Origin: an uncultured Acidobacteriia bacterium
Lineage (GTDB): Bacteria; Acidobacteriota; Terriglobia; Bryobacterales; Bryobacteraceae
Length of the DNA: 64,000 nt
Direction: 5' to 3'
NCBI GenBank assembly: GCA_903851195.1
Contig: CAINNJ010000064.1
Location: 186,001-250,000, forward strand
The position numbers were made by a program, and so were the translations under genes. This document shows positions 37,131-45,195 of this stretch, piece by piece (position 1 is the first letter of the stretch; the number at the start of each line of letters is the position of its first letter). The notes under the pieces were generated by a model. The model searched no databases. It worked only from the letters and a program-made list of their open reading frames with translations, and was not told the DNA's origin.

Positions 37131-37136
37131 CAGGAG
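37131..37136 (+). promoter_or_regulatory. Ribosome binding site that decides the methyltransferase start
   Basis: CAGGAG directly abuts an in-frame ATG at 37137 but stands 6 bases before a second ATG at 37143. The second spacing is normal and the first is impossible for efficient initiation, so I place the start at 37143. Confidence 0.65.
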
Positions 37137-37142
37137 ATGAAG

Positions 37143-37997
37143 ATGAACGCTATCCAAACCACGCTGCAGGCGGCCATTCAGAATAAACGCCTGAGCGTTA
37201 TCAATCAGCGCCCCATCCTCACGGATGCCCTGGACTACCGGGCCATCGACCAGGTGTTTCCGCTGTTCGCCGAACAACAGTTCTTTCTGGACGAACTGCA
37301 GCGCGATAAGATGCAGGGCGCCGAAGTGCTGGAGATCGGCCTCGGGTCCGGAGTTTTGTCTGTCGGGGCCGCGCTGGCGGGAGCAAAGCGCGTCACGGCT
37401 CTCGAGATCAACCCTCGCGCGAAAAACTACGCCGGTTTCAATATCGTGATGAACGGCGTGGAAGACCGGGTCAGTATTATCGACGGTCAGGCGCAGGTCT
37501 GGCAACCCGTTCAGGGACGCCGGTTCGATTACATCATGTCCAATCCTCCTTTCGAGCCCACGCCGGAGAAGACGGACTACTTTTACCACTCCGCCGCGGG
37601 CCCCTACGGGCTGGACTTCCTGGAGAGGATTTTTGCCGGCCTCGACAATCATCTTGCCGAGGGTGGCCACGCCCAGATCGTCACGGCGGCGCCCGGGAAC
37701 AAGCAGGAACCGGACCTGCTGTTAGACATGATCCGTCGGCAGTTGAGCGGCACGGCGACAGTTCTGCTCAATCCCGACCTGATGACCTTCGATGAGATCA
37801 TGGATCGTCTGGCCGATAAGGAAATGGGTCCCGCCGAAGAAGTGGACGCCCTTCGTCGCAGGGCTAAGGCCGATGGCGTGACTCATTTTCATCTGTGCGT
37901 GATTCACTATGAGAAGGGCCCGAAGCGTTTGCAGGTGGAGTCTTCAAAGAAGGTTTATCCGAACTATTGGGATATTCCGGTTCCGGAGTACGTTTAG
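37143..37997 (+). CDS. SAM-dependent methyltransferase with NPPF motif
   Basis: 284 residues. SAM-binding motif EVLEIGLGSGVLSVGAALAG, acidic loop ALEINPRA, then the catalytic SNPPFEPTP. The N-P-P-Y/F/W motif marks methyltransferases acting on planar nitrogens, such as amide or nucleobase nitrogen (HemK/PrmC, N6-adenine and RsmC-like families). The last 40 residues (HFHLCVIHYEKGPKRLQVESSKK) do not match a housekeeping enzyme I recognise. As the last tailoring gene of the cluster it may N-methylate the ring or an amide of the product (inference). Confidence 0.82.
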   Translation: MNAIQTTLQAAIQNKRLSVINQRPILTDALDYRAIDQVFPLFAEQQFFLDELQRDKMQGAEVLEIGLGSGVLSVGAALAGAKRVTALEINPRAKNYAGFNIVMNGVEDRVSIIDGQAQVWQPVQGRRFDYIMSNPPFEPTPEKTDYFYHSAAGPYGLDFLERIFAGLDNHLAEGGHAQIVTAAPGNKQEPDLLLDMIRRQLSGTATVLLNPDLMTFDEIMDRLADKEMGPAEEVDALRRRAKADGVTHFHLCVIHYEKGPKRLQVESSKKVYPNYWDIPVPEYV

Positions 37998-38000
37998 AAG

Positions 38001-38106
38001 CGCACAGGCCGCTTTCGGCGGCACCAGGGGAATGAGGAACTCCGCGGTTTTGGGCGCCGGAAGCGAGTCCGTTGTGCGCGAGTTCCTCAAAAGACGCACA
38101 GGCCGC
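38001..38106 (+). repeat. Small element with 12-base direct repeats and internal hairpin
   Basis: CGCACAGGCCGC occurs at 38001-38012 and again at 38095-38106. Between them lies a 9-base inverted repeat (38034-38042 with 38080-38088) with a loop of 37 bases. It fills the gap between the methyltransferase and the ATPase gene. It may be a terminator or attenuator that separates the ATPase, or a trace of a small inserted element. Confidence 0.4.
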
Positions 38107-38151
38107 CACGGAGCGGCGATTCCCGTAAACGGCGGATGAAAGAGGAAACCA

Positions 38152-40449
38152 TTGTCAATCCTGAGTGCTTTGTCCAAACTTGCCGGCAGCGCGGCGTCGC
38201 TGAGTACCGCGCTTTACGGAGAGATCAGCCGCTCCGATACAACGAAGCAACTGAAAGAGAAGACGATCGCGCTGCGGGGCCGGATCGAACACGATGTCTC
38301 GCCTCTTCTGAAGGACGCGAAAGTCCTGCTGATCAAGGACGCGCACTACTGTCTGGATCAGCTGGAGCACACGTTAACCACCCTTCCGGATCAGGCGCCG
38401 CAGTTGCCCCGAAAACTGACCGATTCCGTGGCGGTCTGGGAACAACAGTGCCAGGTGCTGATCAAAACCAGGGTCGATCCGCTGTTTGGCGGCAAGAGAG
38501 AGTCCCTCATGCAGGAACTCCAGTCCGGGGAGCATGAGGAACTGACCTTTACGCCGGAGGAGCGCCAGTTAAACCGCAATCTCACGCTGGCGGGAATCGT
38601 CACGGGCGCCTCCGTCGTGACTGCTCCGATCAGCGCCGTCTTGTCTTTTGCGGTGTGCGTACCCATAGCGATGTACCTGATCCACTACACGGCTCAGGCT
38701 GCGTACCGGTCTTTAAAAGAAGAACGCAAACTCTCGATTCCGGTGTTGATGACCGCGAACCAGCTGATGCTTTGGTTTGGCGGATATTTCACGCTGGGCG
38801 GCATCATCCTGATTTTCTCTTTCGCGGGACAAAAGCTCGGCTACATTACGTACAACCACTCGCGCAAGCAGCTTAGCGACGTCTTCGGCAAGCTTCCGCC
38901 GCAGGCTCTGGTTTTGCGCGACGGAGTCGAACAGCTGATTCCGTTCGGTGACCTGATGATTGGCGACGTGCTGGTAGCGAACGCCGGCCAGACAATTCCC
39001 GTCGACGGCGTGATTGTCGATGGCTACGCCTCCATTGACCAGCATCGGCTGACCGGCGAAGCGCAACCGGCTGAGAAGGGAATCGGCGATTCGGTGTTGG
39101 CTTCCACGATGGTGCTCTCCGGGCGGGCACACGTGCGCGTCGAGAAGTCGGGCAACGGAACGCTGGCGGCCAGGATCGGAGAGATGCTCCAGGAGACGGC
39201 CAGCTATGAAATGGCGCTCACCACGCGGGCCCGCCAGATGGCCGACCAGTCCGTGGCGCCGACCCTGGCAATGGCGGCGCTGGCCGGAGTCGTTGTTGGC
39301 CTACCCGGTGCGATTGCGATTACCAGCACGATTTTCGGTCTGAATCTGATGTTCTGTGGCCCGCTGGCGCTGAGAAATTACCTTTCGGTGGCGGTGAAAA
39401 AAGGCATTCTGATCAAAGACGGCCGGTCGCTCGATCTGCTGAAGGAAATCGACACCGTCGTTTTCGACAAAACAGGCACACTGACGCTGGAGCAGCCACA
39501 CGTGGCGGCAGTTTACAGCTTCAGCGAAGTAAGTTCACCGGAGATTTTGCGCTACGCTTCCGCCGTCGAACAGCATCAGAGTCATCCGATAGCGCGGGCG
39601 ATCCTCACCCATGCCCGGGAACAGAACGTCGCGGTGCCGGAGATCGATGAGGCCCATCTTGAAATGGGCTATGGCCTGCGGGCAGAGATCGAATCCCGTC
39701 TGATTCACGTCGGCAGCGAGCGTTACATGACTCTGGAGAAAATTGCGCTGCCGCCCTACGCGGAGTATTTACAGAGCGCCTGCCACGAACAGGGAGATTC
39801 GCTCGTGCTCGTGGCCGTGGACGGTCAACTGGCCGGCGCCATTGCACTGAAGCCGACAATTCGGCCTGAAGCGAAAGCGGTGATCGACGAACTGCGGCGC
39901 CGCAAACTGGAGGTGTGTATCATCTCCGGCGATCACGAAGGTCCGACGAGCGTGCTGGCGAAGACGCTTGGGATTGATCGTTATTTCGCCAACACGCTGC
40001 CGGAAGATAAAGCAAGGCTGGTGGAGAAACTGCAGCAGGATGGCCGCTCGGTCTGTTTCGTGGGCGATGGCATTAACGATTCCATCGCTCTGAAAAAGGC
40101 CAACGTATCGGTCTCACTGCACGGCGCCACCACGGTGGCCATCGACACCGCCCAGATTGTTCTGCTGGATACGACACTGGAACAACTGCCGACGATTTTC
40201 CGGCTGGCCGATGAAATCGCCGGCAATCTGCGGGCGGCGCAGGCACTCGCGGTTGTGCCCGCCCTCGGTATCTGGACCGGCGTTTTTGTTTTCCACCTCG
40301 GCATCCTGGGAGCCGCTCTGATATTCGAGAGCAGCCTGTGGCTGGGTATTGCCAACGCCTTCCGGCCGCTGGTGAGATACAAAGAAGAGTCCGGGGAAAC
40401 CGCGCAGCCGCAACTCAGTCTGGATCAGCAGGCTCAATTGCCGGTCTGA
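38152..40449 (+). CDS. P1B-like P-type ATPase lacking the CPC metal motif
   Basis: 765 residues from TTG, chosen because AGAGGA stands 5 bases upstream. The ATPase core is intact: DQHRLTGEAQP (actuator), DKTGTLT, the HP motif in HQSHPIAR that is typical of heavy-metal pumps, and GDGINDSIALKKANVSVSL. The membrane helix before the phosphorylation site, where P1B pumps have CPC followed seven residues later by TP, reads FGLNLMFCGP; aligned on the shared Pro, CPC becomes FGL. No metal-binding HMA domain is present; instead residues 1-150 are helical and unlike known domains. The cargo is therefore unlikely to be a usual soft metal. Its place at the end of the cluster suggests self-protection or export, which is inference. 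Confidence 0.82.
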   Translation: MSILSALSKLAGSAASLSTALYGEISRSDTTKQLKEKTIALRGRIEHDVSPLLKDAKVLLIKDAHYCLDQLEHTLTTLPDQAPQLPRKLTDSVAVWEQQCQVLIKTRVDPLFGGKRESLMQELQSGEHEELTFTPEERQLNRNLTLAGIVTGASVVTAPISAVLSFAVCVPIAMYLIHYTAQAAYRSLKEERKLSIPVLMTANQLMLWFGGYFTLGGIILIFSFAGQKLGYITYNHSRKQLSDVFGKLPPQALVLRDGVEQLIPFGDLMIGDVLVANAGQTIPVDGVIVDGYASIDQHRLTGEAQPAEKGIGDSVLASTMVLSGRAHVRVEKSGNGTLAARIGEMLQETASYEMALTTRARQMADQSVAPTLAMAALAGVVVGLPGAIAITSTIFGLNLMFCGPLALRNYLSVAVKKGILIKDGRSLDLLKEIDTVVFDKTGTLTLEQPHVAAVYSFSEVSSPEILRYASAVEQHQSHPIARAILTHAREQNVAVPEIDEAHLEMGYGLRAEIESRLIHVGSERYMTLEKIALPPYAEYLQSACHEQGDSLVLVAVDGQLAGAIALKPTIRPEAKAVIDELRRRKLEVCIISGDHEGPTSVLAKTLGIDRYFANTLPEDKARLVEKLQQDGRSVCFVGDGINDSIALKKANVSVSLHGATTVAIDTAQIVLLDTTLEQLPTIFRLADEIAGNLRAAQALAVVPALGIWTGVFVFHLGILGAALIFESSLWLGIANAFRPLVRYKEESGETAQPQLSLDQQAQLPV

Positions 40450-40451
40450 GC

Positions 40452-40763
40452 TCATTTGCCCGTGGTGGCGGTGGCCTTCGCTTTGGGCTGGATTCCGTAA
40501 TCGGCCGGCGTCTCGTTCTTTTTCATGATCAGGGGCGCCGCCCAGCCATCGTTCAGATAGTAAATGTGAAAGCCCTGTCCGCTGACATTCACTTCGGCGT
40601 ACACGGGCATCCCGTCGGGATAGCCGAATTTCAGCGCCCAGGGTTCGAAAAGACCGGTGTGCCAGCCTTTGCTTCCAGGCGCGGCGCCGGCGAACTTTGA
40701 GAGATTCAGGGCCAGGTCGACCTGGTCCTGCGTGATAGGGTCTCCGTCTTTTGGAAGGTTCAT
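40452..40763 (-). CDS. Small hypothetical protein
   Basis: 103 residues, no signal peptide or membrane segment. Sequence blocks such as GWHTGLFEPWALKFGYPDGMPVYAEVN and QGFHIYYLNDGW look like a folded beta-rich domain. It ends with a basic, low-complexity tail (KAKATATTGK). I do not recognise a family. The gene converges on the P-type ATPase gene with 2 bases between them and has no clear ribosome site. Third positions are G/C-rich, which supports real coding. Confidence 0.6.
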   Translation of the reverse strand: MNLPKDGDPITQDQVDLALNLSKFAGAAPGSKGWHTGLFEPWALKFGYPDGMPVYAEVNVSGQGFHIYYLNDGWAAPLIMKKNETPADYGIQPKAKATATTGK

Positions 40764-40861
40764 GTGGAAACATTAAGCCGAATTCCGCACGAGAACAAGC
40801 CTTAATGCGCAATGACATGAGCTTTTCAGAACAATTGGGTAATTTCGCTTATTGAACCCGC

Positions 40862-42115
40862 TTACTGACTGACTGCGGCTACCACCATCTCCAGCAACCG
40901 TCGCACGCCGTCGTCGCCGCCGACAGGACCGTCGTGAAACTGGTCGTGGGACAGAGGTTTCCAGTTATCGCGGGAATGGTCGGGCTCATAGCCGAGCGGC
41001 AGTCCGGTAAGTTCGGGGTTAAACTGCGCGTCCGAACCGGCCATCTTGTAGAGCACCAGATCGAGCGAAGGAACGATGTAGATTCCGGACCCGCCCGCGC
41101 CGGACTTGAAATAAGCATCACGCGGTGCGCCGAAAACGTGACCATCCGCATTGACCTCGAACATCAAACCCATCGGCGAGTGGGGATTGTAAGGCGAGGG
41201 CTTGGAACACAGGGCGACGTATTCCGCCGGAACCAGTTGCCGAGTGCCCCACCTGCCTTTGTGAAGCAACAGGTAAGGAAACCGCACGGCGTCCGTAGCG
41301 CGAAGCGCGATGCTGCCGCCCCCAGGCGTGTGCGGAAGCGTTACGCCATTCCGGTGAAGCGCATAACTCCACGGACCGAAGCCCATGGGTTCCGCGAGCT
41401 TTTCCTGAATATACTGCTGCATTTCCATGCCGGTCAGATTGCGGAGCACGATGGACGCGATGTGGGGAGAACCTGACGCATAGGAATATCCGCCGCCTGG
41501 TTTCGTCCAGAGCGGCGCGTGAAGCGCGGATTGGTCCTGATCGGGAGGCGAGGCGGGCGTAGGCAGCGGGTCGAGTTTCTGAGTGACGCCGTTGACGAAG
41601 CCCGGGTTGCCACCGTCTCCGTGCAGCCCTGCCGTCATCGACAGAAGCTGTCCGAGCCGGATATCGGCTTTGGCCGGATCATCCAGCGGGAACGCCTGCG
41701 GCAGGTACTTCTCTGTAAAAACTTTGGTCTCGAGACCATCCGGGATCTGGGCGTGTTTCTCGCTCAGCATGATTCCCGAAGAAATGCTGGTGAAAGCTTT
41801 CCCGATTGAAGCCATGTCCGGGTGTGCTTCGCGATTCCCCTTACCGAAATACTTCTCATAAACCAGATATCCGTGGCGAACGACCACCAGCCCCCCGTGC
41901 TGGCTGGTCTCCTTCTCGAATTCGAACGCCTGATCCAGCCGAGCGAGGTCCATGCCGGCCACCTTGCGGATTTTCGCGGCGTCCGTGAGTGTCCGCCAGC
42001 CGCCGTCTTTATCGGAAGGCGGAAAATAGTCGCCCGATTCCGCGAAGCCAAAGGCCGCGCCCAGAATCGTCGCGAGAAACAACGGCATTCGCCACGGAAG
42101 ATAACTCGTGTTCAT
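40862..42115 (-). CDS. Exported serine hydrolase, beta-lactamase class C/DD-peptidase fold
   Basis: 417 residues, ATG with GAGGGAG upstream. An N-terminal signal segment (MPLFLATILGAAFGFA) sends it to the periplasm. The active-site tetrad SxxK appears as SIGK in DMASIGKAF (about residue 104) and the second element as YSYASG (Y-A-S). The third motif is not clear; HTPGGGS or KSGAGGSG near the C-terminus is a candidate. The family contains esterases, peptidases and beta-lactamase-like proteins, and such genes are numerous in Acidobacteriota, so a specific substrate or antibiotic resistance cannot be claimed. It diverges from the next gene across 84 bases. Confidence 0.82.
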   Translation of the reverse strand: MNTSYLPWRMPLFLATILGAAFGFAESGDYFPPSDKDGGWRTLTDAAKIRKVAGMDLARLDQAFEFEKETSQHGGLVVVRHGYLVYEKYFGKGNREAHPDMASIGKAFTSISSGIMLSEKHAQIPDGLETKVFTEKYLPQAFPLDDPAKADIRLGQLLSMTAGLHGDGGNPGFVNGVTQKLDPLPTPASPPDQDQSALHAPLWTKPGGGYSYASGSPHIASIVLRNLTGMEMQQYIQEKLAEPMGFGPWSYALHRNGVTLPHTPGGGSIALRATDAVRFPYLLLHKGRWGTRQLVPAEYVALCSKPSPYNPHSPMGLMFEVNADGHVFGAPRDAYFKSGAGGSGIYIVPSLDLVLYKMAGSDAQFNPELTGLPLGYEPDHSRDNWKPLSHDQFHDGPVGGDDGVRRLLEMVVAAVSQ

Positions 42116-42199
42116 AGTGCTCCCTCAAGATCGTATACCGCGATGGAGCCCGTGCGCGCTGAACGCGATATGCTGGGCCTGCGAAATGAGGAGATCCAC

Positions 42200-44452
42200 A
42201 TGCACTTAAGGGCAGCCTTTCTTACCGCTAACATCGTCGCGGCAAGTGCGTTCGGGCAGGAACTGAACTGTGACATGACCGGTTACAAGCCGCAGGACGG
42301 CCTGCGAGCTCAGATGCGCGCAGGTATTCTCGAACTGACGTGGACCGGCGAGCGGCAGGAACAGTTGCGGGCGGCGTTCACCATTCGGAACGGGCAGCCG
42401 ATGGTGGAAGAACTGGCGGCGCGAAAGAGCGGCGGCAAGTGGATTGAGCTCGGCAGAAACCTGACGCCGGAGTTCGAAATCACCAGCGGCGTGCGGCGGC
42501 TTTCCGAGCAACAAATGGCGCCCCTGCGGGAACTGAAAATAGAGCTGACGCCCGAAGTGGTGGAGCGCGAGAAATGGAACGCGTTCTGGGATTCGCCGCT
42601 GATGGTGCCGGGACGGCCGGGCACAAACCTTGGTCTGCCGCGCAAGCCGGAGGAGATCCGGAAGACCTGGGCGAAATTCAACTCCTCAGGTTGTCAGGTG
42701 AAGACAGACGGCGCGCGCATCGAAGTGGTGTTTCCCGGTTTCGACGGCGGGATTTTTTCGGGTTCACTGCAATACACGGTGTATCGCGGCACGAATCTGT
42801 TGCGGCAGGAAGCGATCGCAAAAACGAACGAGCCATCCGTCGCGTATAAGTACAACGCGGGCCTGAAAGGCTTCGCTTTAACGGACGATTCGCGCGTGGT
42901 TTGGCGGGACACCGCGCGCGGCTGGCAGCATTACAGCTTCGGCGGGGCCGTAAACCAGGAAGTGGTGGGCCTGAAGGCCCGCAACCGGCTGGCGATTCTG
43001 GAAGCCAACGGCGGCTCGCTCGCCTATATGCCGCCATCCCACAAATTCTTCTGGTCGCGCGAGATCGAAACGAATCTCGGCTACGTGTATTACCGCAAGG
43101 ACAGCGATCGTTCTTTCGCACTGGGAGCGCGCCAGGCCGACCGGGAGATCGGGGCGAAGGCGTGGGGCGTGTCCGACGAAGTCTGGAACCGTCGCGTCGG
43201 AGAAGCCCGCGGGGATCTGAATAATTTCGCGCTCTACAATGCGCCCCCCGGCACCCTGCAGCGCATGCCCGTCTACTTCTACCTGAGTCCGCAGGACAGC
43301 AGAACGACGCAGCAGGCGATTATGGAGTTCACGCACGACGATGTGTACAAACCGCTGCCCGGCTATAAGGTTCTGGTCAGCCATTTCCACTTTCACTTCA
43401 ATGAGCAACTGACGGACGCCGGGACGATGGATCAGGAGCCTTCGTGGCTGCCGGTGTTCCGCTCGCTTGGCATCAATCTGGCCATCCTGGCGGATTTCCA
43501 CAGCGATTCCCACGCCACCGACACAGGCAAGGTGCGGTTCAATGAGCAGAAGGTCTATTTCGATGGCTGCGAACGCTTCTCGGATCGCGACATGCTGCTG
43601 ATTCCGGGTGAGGAACCCGACGCCAATTTCGGCGGCCACTACATGTTCGTGTTTCCGAAGCCGCTGTTCTTCAGTCATGTGAAGGAGCCGGCTAAAGGCC
43701 CGGCCGGACAGCCGTTCTCGGAAACCTTGGCCCCGTTCGGGCAGGTGTATCACACGACCACGGCCGGGAATGAACTCGCCCTGCTCAATCAGGAGAACGG
43801 ACTAGTCTGGCAGACGCATCCGAGGACGAAGGGCTCGGCAGGTTATCCCGACGCGGTGCGGGAGAAGGACTTCTTTCGAAGCGACCGGTTCCTGGGCGGT
43901 TCCTATCAGTCACTGCCGGTCGATCTGTCGCAGAAACGGCTGTGCGAGGTACGTTGTCTGGGTCTGCTCGACGACATGAATAACTGGGGCCGGCCGAAAT
44001 ACATGATCGCGGAAGGCGACACGTACATGAAATATCCGGACGATGAAACTTATCCGCAGCTGGTGGTCAACTACGTGAAGATGGATCGGGTGCCAAAGTT
44101 CGGCGATGGCTGGAATTCGGTGCTGGAAACGATGCGCAAGGGCGATTACTTCATCACCAGCGGCGAGGTGCTGTTACACGGTTCCGGCGTGGAAGGCAGC
44201 GGCGCAAAGCGCACGTTCACGGCCGAGGCGGAATGGACGTTTCCGCCGGAATTCGCGGAACTGGTGTGGAGCGACGGCAACACGGTGGACCGGCAGATCA
44301 TCGGTCTTTCGGACAAGGCGCCGTTCAGTTCGCAGAAATTCCGGCTTCCCTTCGACGCGACCGGCAAGAAGTGGGTGCGGTTCGCGGTTTGGGATTCGGC
44401 GGGAAACGGCGCCTTTACACAACCGGTGCACCTGCAGCAGGATCGGCAGTAA
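42200..44452 (+). CDS. Large exported protein with possible PHP/metallohydrolase-like C-terminal half
   Basis: 750 residues from the ATG at 42200, chosen for GAGGAG 6 bases upstream; the frame extends further up but overlaps the divergent hydrolase. The signal peptide is MHLRAAFLTANIVAASAFG. The N-terminal half is beta-rich. The C-terminal half holds VLVSHFHFHFNEQ, then ILADFHSDSHATD, LIPGEEPDANFGGHY and VWQTHPRTKGSAGY. These His/Asp clusters resemble the metal site of PHP/CehA-like hydrolases, but the order is not canonical and I would not assign an activity. A C-terminal beta sandwich (about 670-745) follows. Homologues with this look occur in Acidobacteriota and Planctomycetes (from memory). 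Confidence 0.65.
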   Translation: MHLRAAFLTANIVAASAFGQELNCDMTGYKPQDGLRAQMRAGILELTWTGERQEQLRAAFTIRNGQPMVEELAARKSGGKWIELGRNLTPEFEITSGVRRLSEQQMAPLRELKIELTPEVVEREKWNAFWDSPLMVPGRPGTNLGLPRKPEEIRKTWAKFNSSGCQVKTDGARIEVVFPGFDGGIFSGSLQYTVYRGTNLLRQEAIAKTNEPSVAYKYNAGLKGFALTDDSRVVWRDTARGWQHYSFGGAVNQEVVGLKARNRLAILEANGGSLAYMPPSHKFFWSREIETNLGYVYYRKDSDRSFALGARQADREIGAKAWGVSDEVWNRRVGEARGDLNNFALYNAPPGTLQRMPVYFYLSPQDSRTTQQAIMEFTHDDVYKPLPGYKVLVSHFHFHFNEQLTDAGTMDQEPSWLPVFRSLGINLAILADFHSDSHATDTGKVRFNEQKVYFDGCERFSDRDMLLIPGEEPDANFGGHYMFVFPKPLFFSHVKEPAKGPAGQPFSETLAPFGQVYHTTTAGNELALLNQENGLVWQTHPRTKGSAGYPDAVREKDFFRSDRFLGGSYQSLPVDLSQKRLCEVRCLGLLDDMNNWGRPKYMIAEGDTYMKYPDDETYPQLVVNYVKMDRVPKFGDGWNSVLETMRKGDYFITSGEVLLHGSGVEGSGAKRTFTAEAEWTFPPEFAELVWSDGNTVDRQIIGLSDKAPFSSQKFRLPFDATGKKWVRFAVWDSAGNGAFTQPVHLQQDRQ

Positions 44453-44490
44453 GCGTCCGGTTTGAAGCAACGAGGGCAGGCCCCGTCTTT

Positions 44491-44976
44491 TTAGCCCGCG
44501 TATGGCATGGGAGGTACCTTGCCGAGAGAACGGGAGTAGACGGTGAGGGCTCCGCGGTGATGCGCGGTGTGTTCCACCATAGCCCAGACGACATCGCTGA
44601 CGGGCTGGCCGCCCATCACCATGCCGGGCGGCAAGGGCGCGTCGAGCTGTTCCGGCGTCAGGTTGCCGACGAAGCTCAGAGCATTCCGGAAAGCCTCCTC
44701 CAGCCATTTGCGGGCGGCGGTAAGCGAAGTTACGCTCGCGATCTCCGCGGCATGCTTTTCAAAATCGAGGTCGAAGCCTTCGGGACGGGACGCACCCTGG
44801 ACAAACCAGTCGAGAGTCTGAGCGGCGTGCGCCACCTGCTGCGCCGCGGTCATCATGCTTTCGACGGGCCGCGCTTGCGAGTCGGCTTCATCGAGCACGC
44901 GGGTGGAACGGTTGAAGAACTCCTGGCTGGCGAGCAGTTCCCGGGAGAGTTGCGTGAGTTGTGGTTGGGGACTCAT
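44491..44976 (-). CDS. DinB-family protein
   Basis: 161 residues. A four-helix DinB fold: QQVAHAAQTLDWF (first metal His) and MVEHTAHHRGALTVYSRSLG (the H-x3-H pair), the three-His pattern of DinB/YfiT-like metalloenzymes. Members include thiol-dependent transferases and hydrolases using bacillithiol or mycothiol, and many of unknown role. The C-terminal KVPPMPYAG is the usual ending of the family. It is a single gene, divergent from the HD-GYP gene, so context does not narrow its function. Confidence 0.85.
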   Translation of the reverse strand: MSPQPQLTQLSRELLASQEFFNRSTRVLDEADSQARPVESMMTAAQQVAHAAQTLDWFVQGASRPEGFDLDFEKHAAEIASVTSLTAARKWLEEAFRNALSFVGNLTPEQLDAPLPPGMVMGGQPVSDVVWAMVEHTAHHRGALTVYSRSLGKVPPMPYAG

Positions 44977-45134
44977 GGAGCAGACTATATCAGAAAGGCG
45001 AACAAACAGGGAAGACGGGAAATGCGGGCCGGAGCCGGCGGCTGGGTCTTGACTCCGGCGACAGCCCTCCGAAAACGAAAGCGGTGATATTCCGCGTATA
45101 GTGTAGTTACCGGCGAAAATATTTCATTTCTTTT

Positions 45135-45163
45135 TTGGCAAATCGACCTTATCGTTATAAATT
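45135..45163 (+). promoter_or_regulatory. Possible promoter of the HD-GYP gene
   Basis: TTGGCA at 45135-45140 and TAAATT at 45158-45163 are spaced by 17 bases in the most AT-rich stretch of this 219-base divergent gap. The start site would leave a leader of about 27 bases before the GTG at 45196. The match is moderate. Confidence 0.35.
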
Positions 45164-45195
45164 AACATTCTTTAATTATTTCAGGGCAGGCGGGA

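Noticed and set aside
40862-42115. Antibiotic-resistance beta-lactamase guarding the cluster
   Set aside because: The class C fold is shared with many esterases and peptidases, the third motif is unclear, and the gene lies on the opposite strand outside the cluster.
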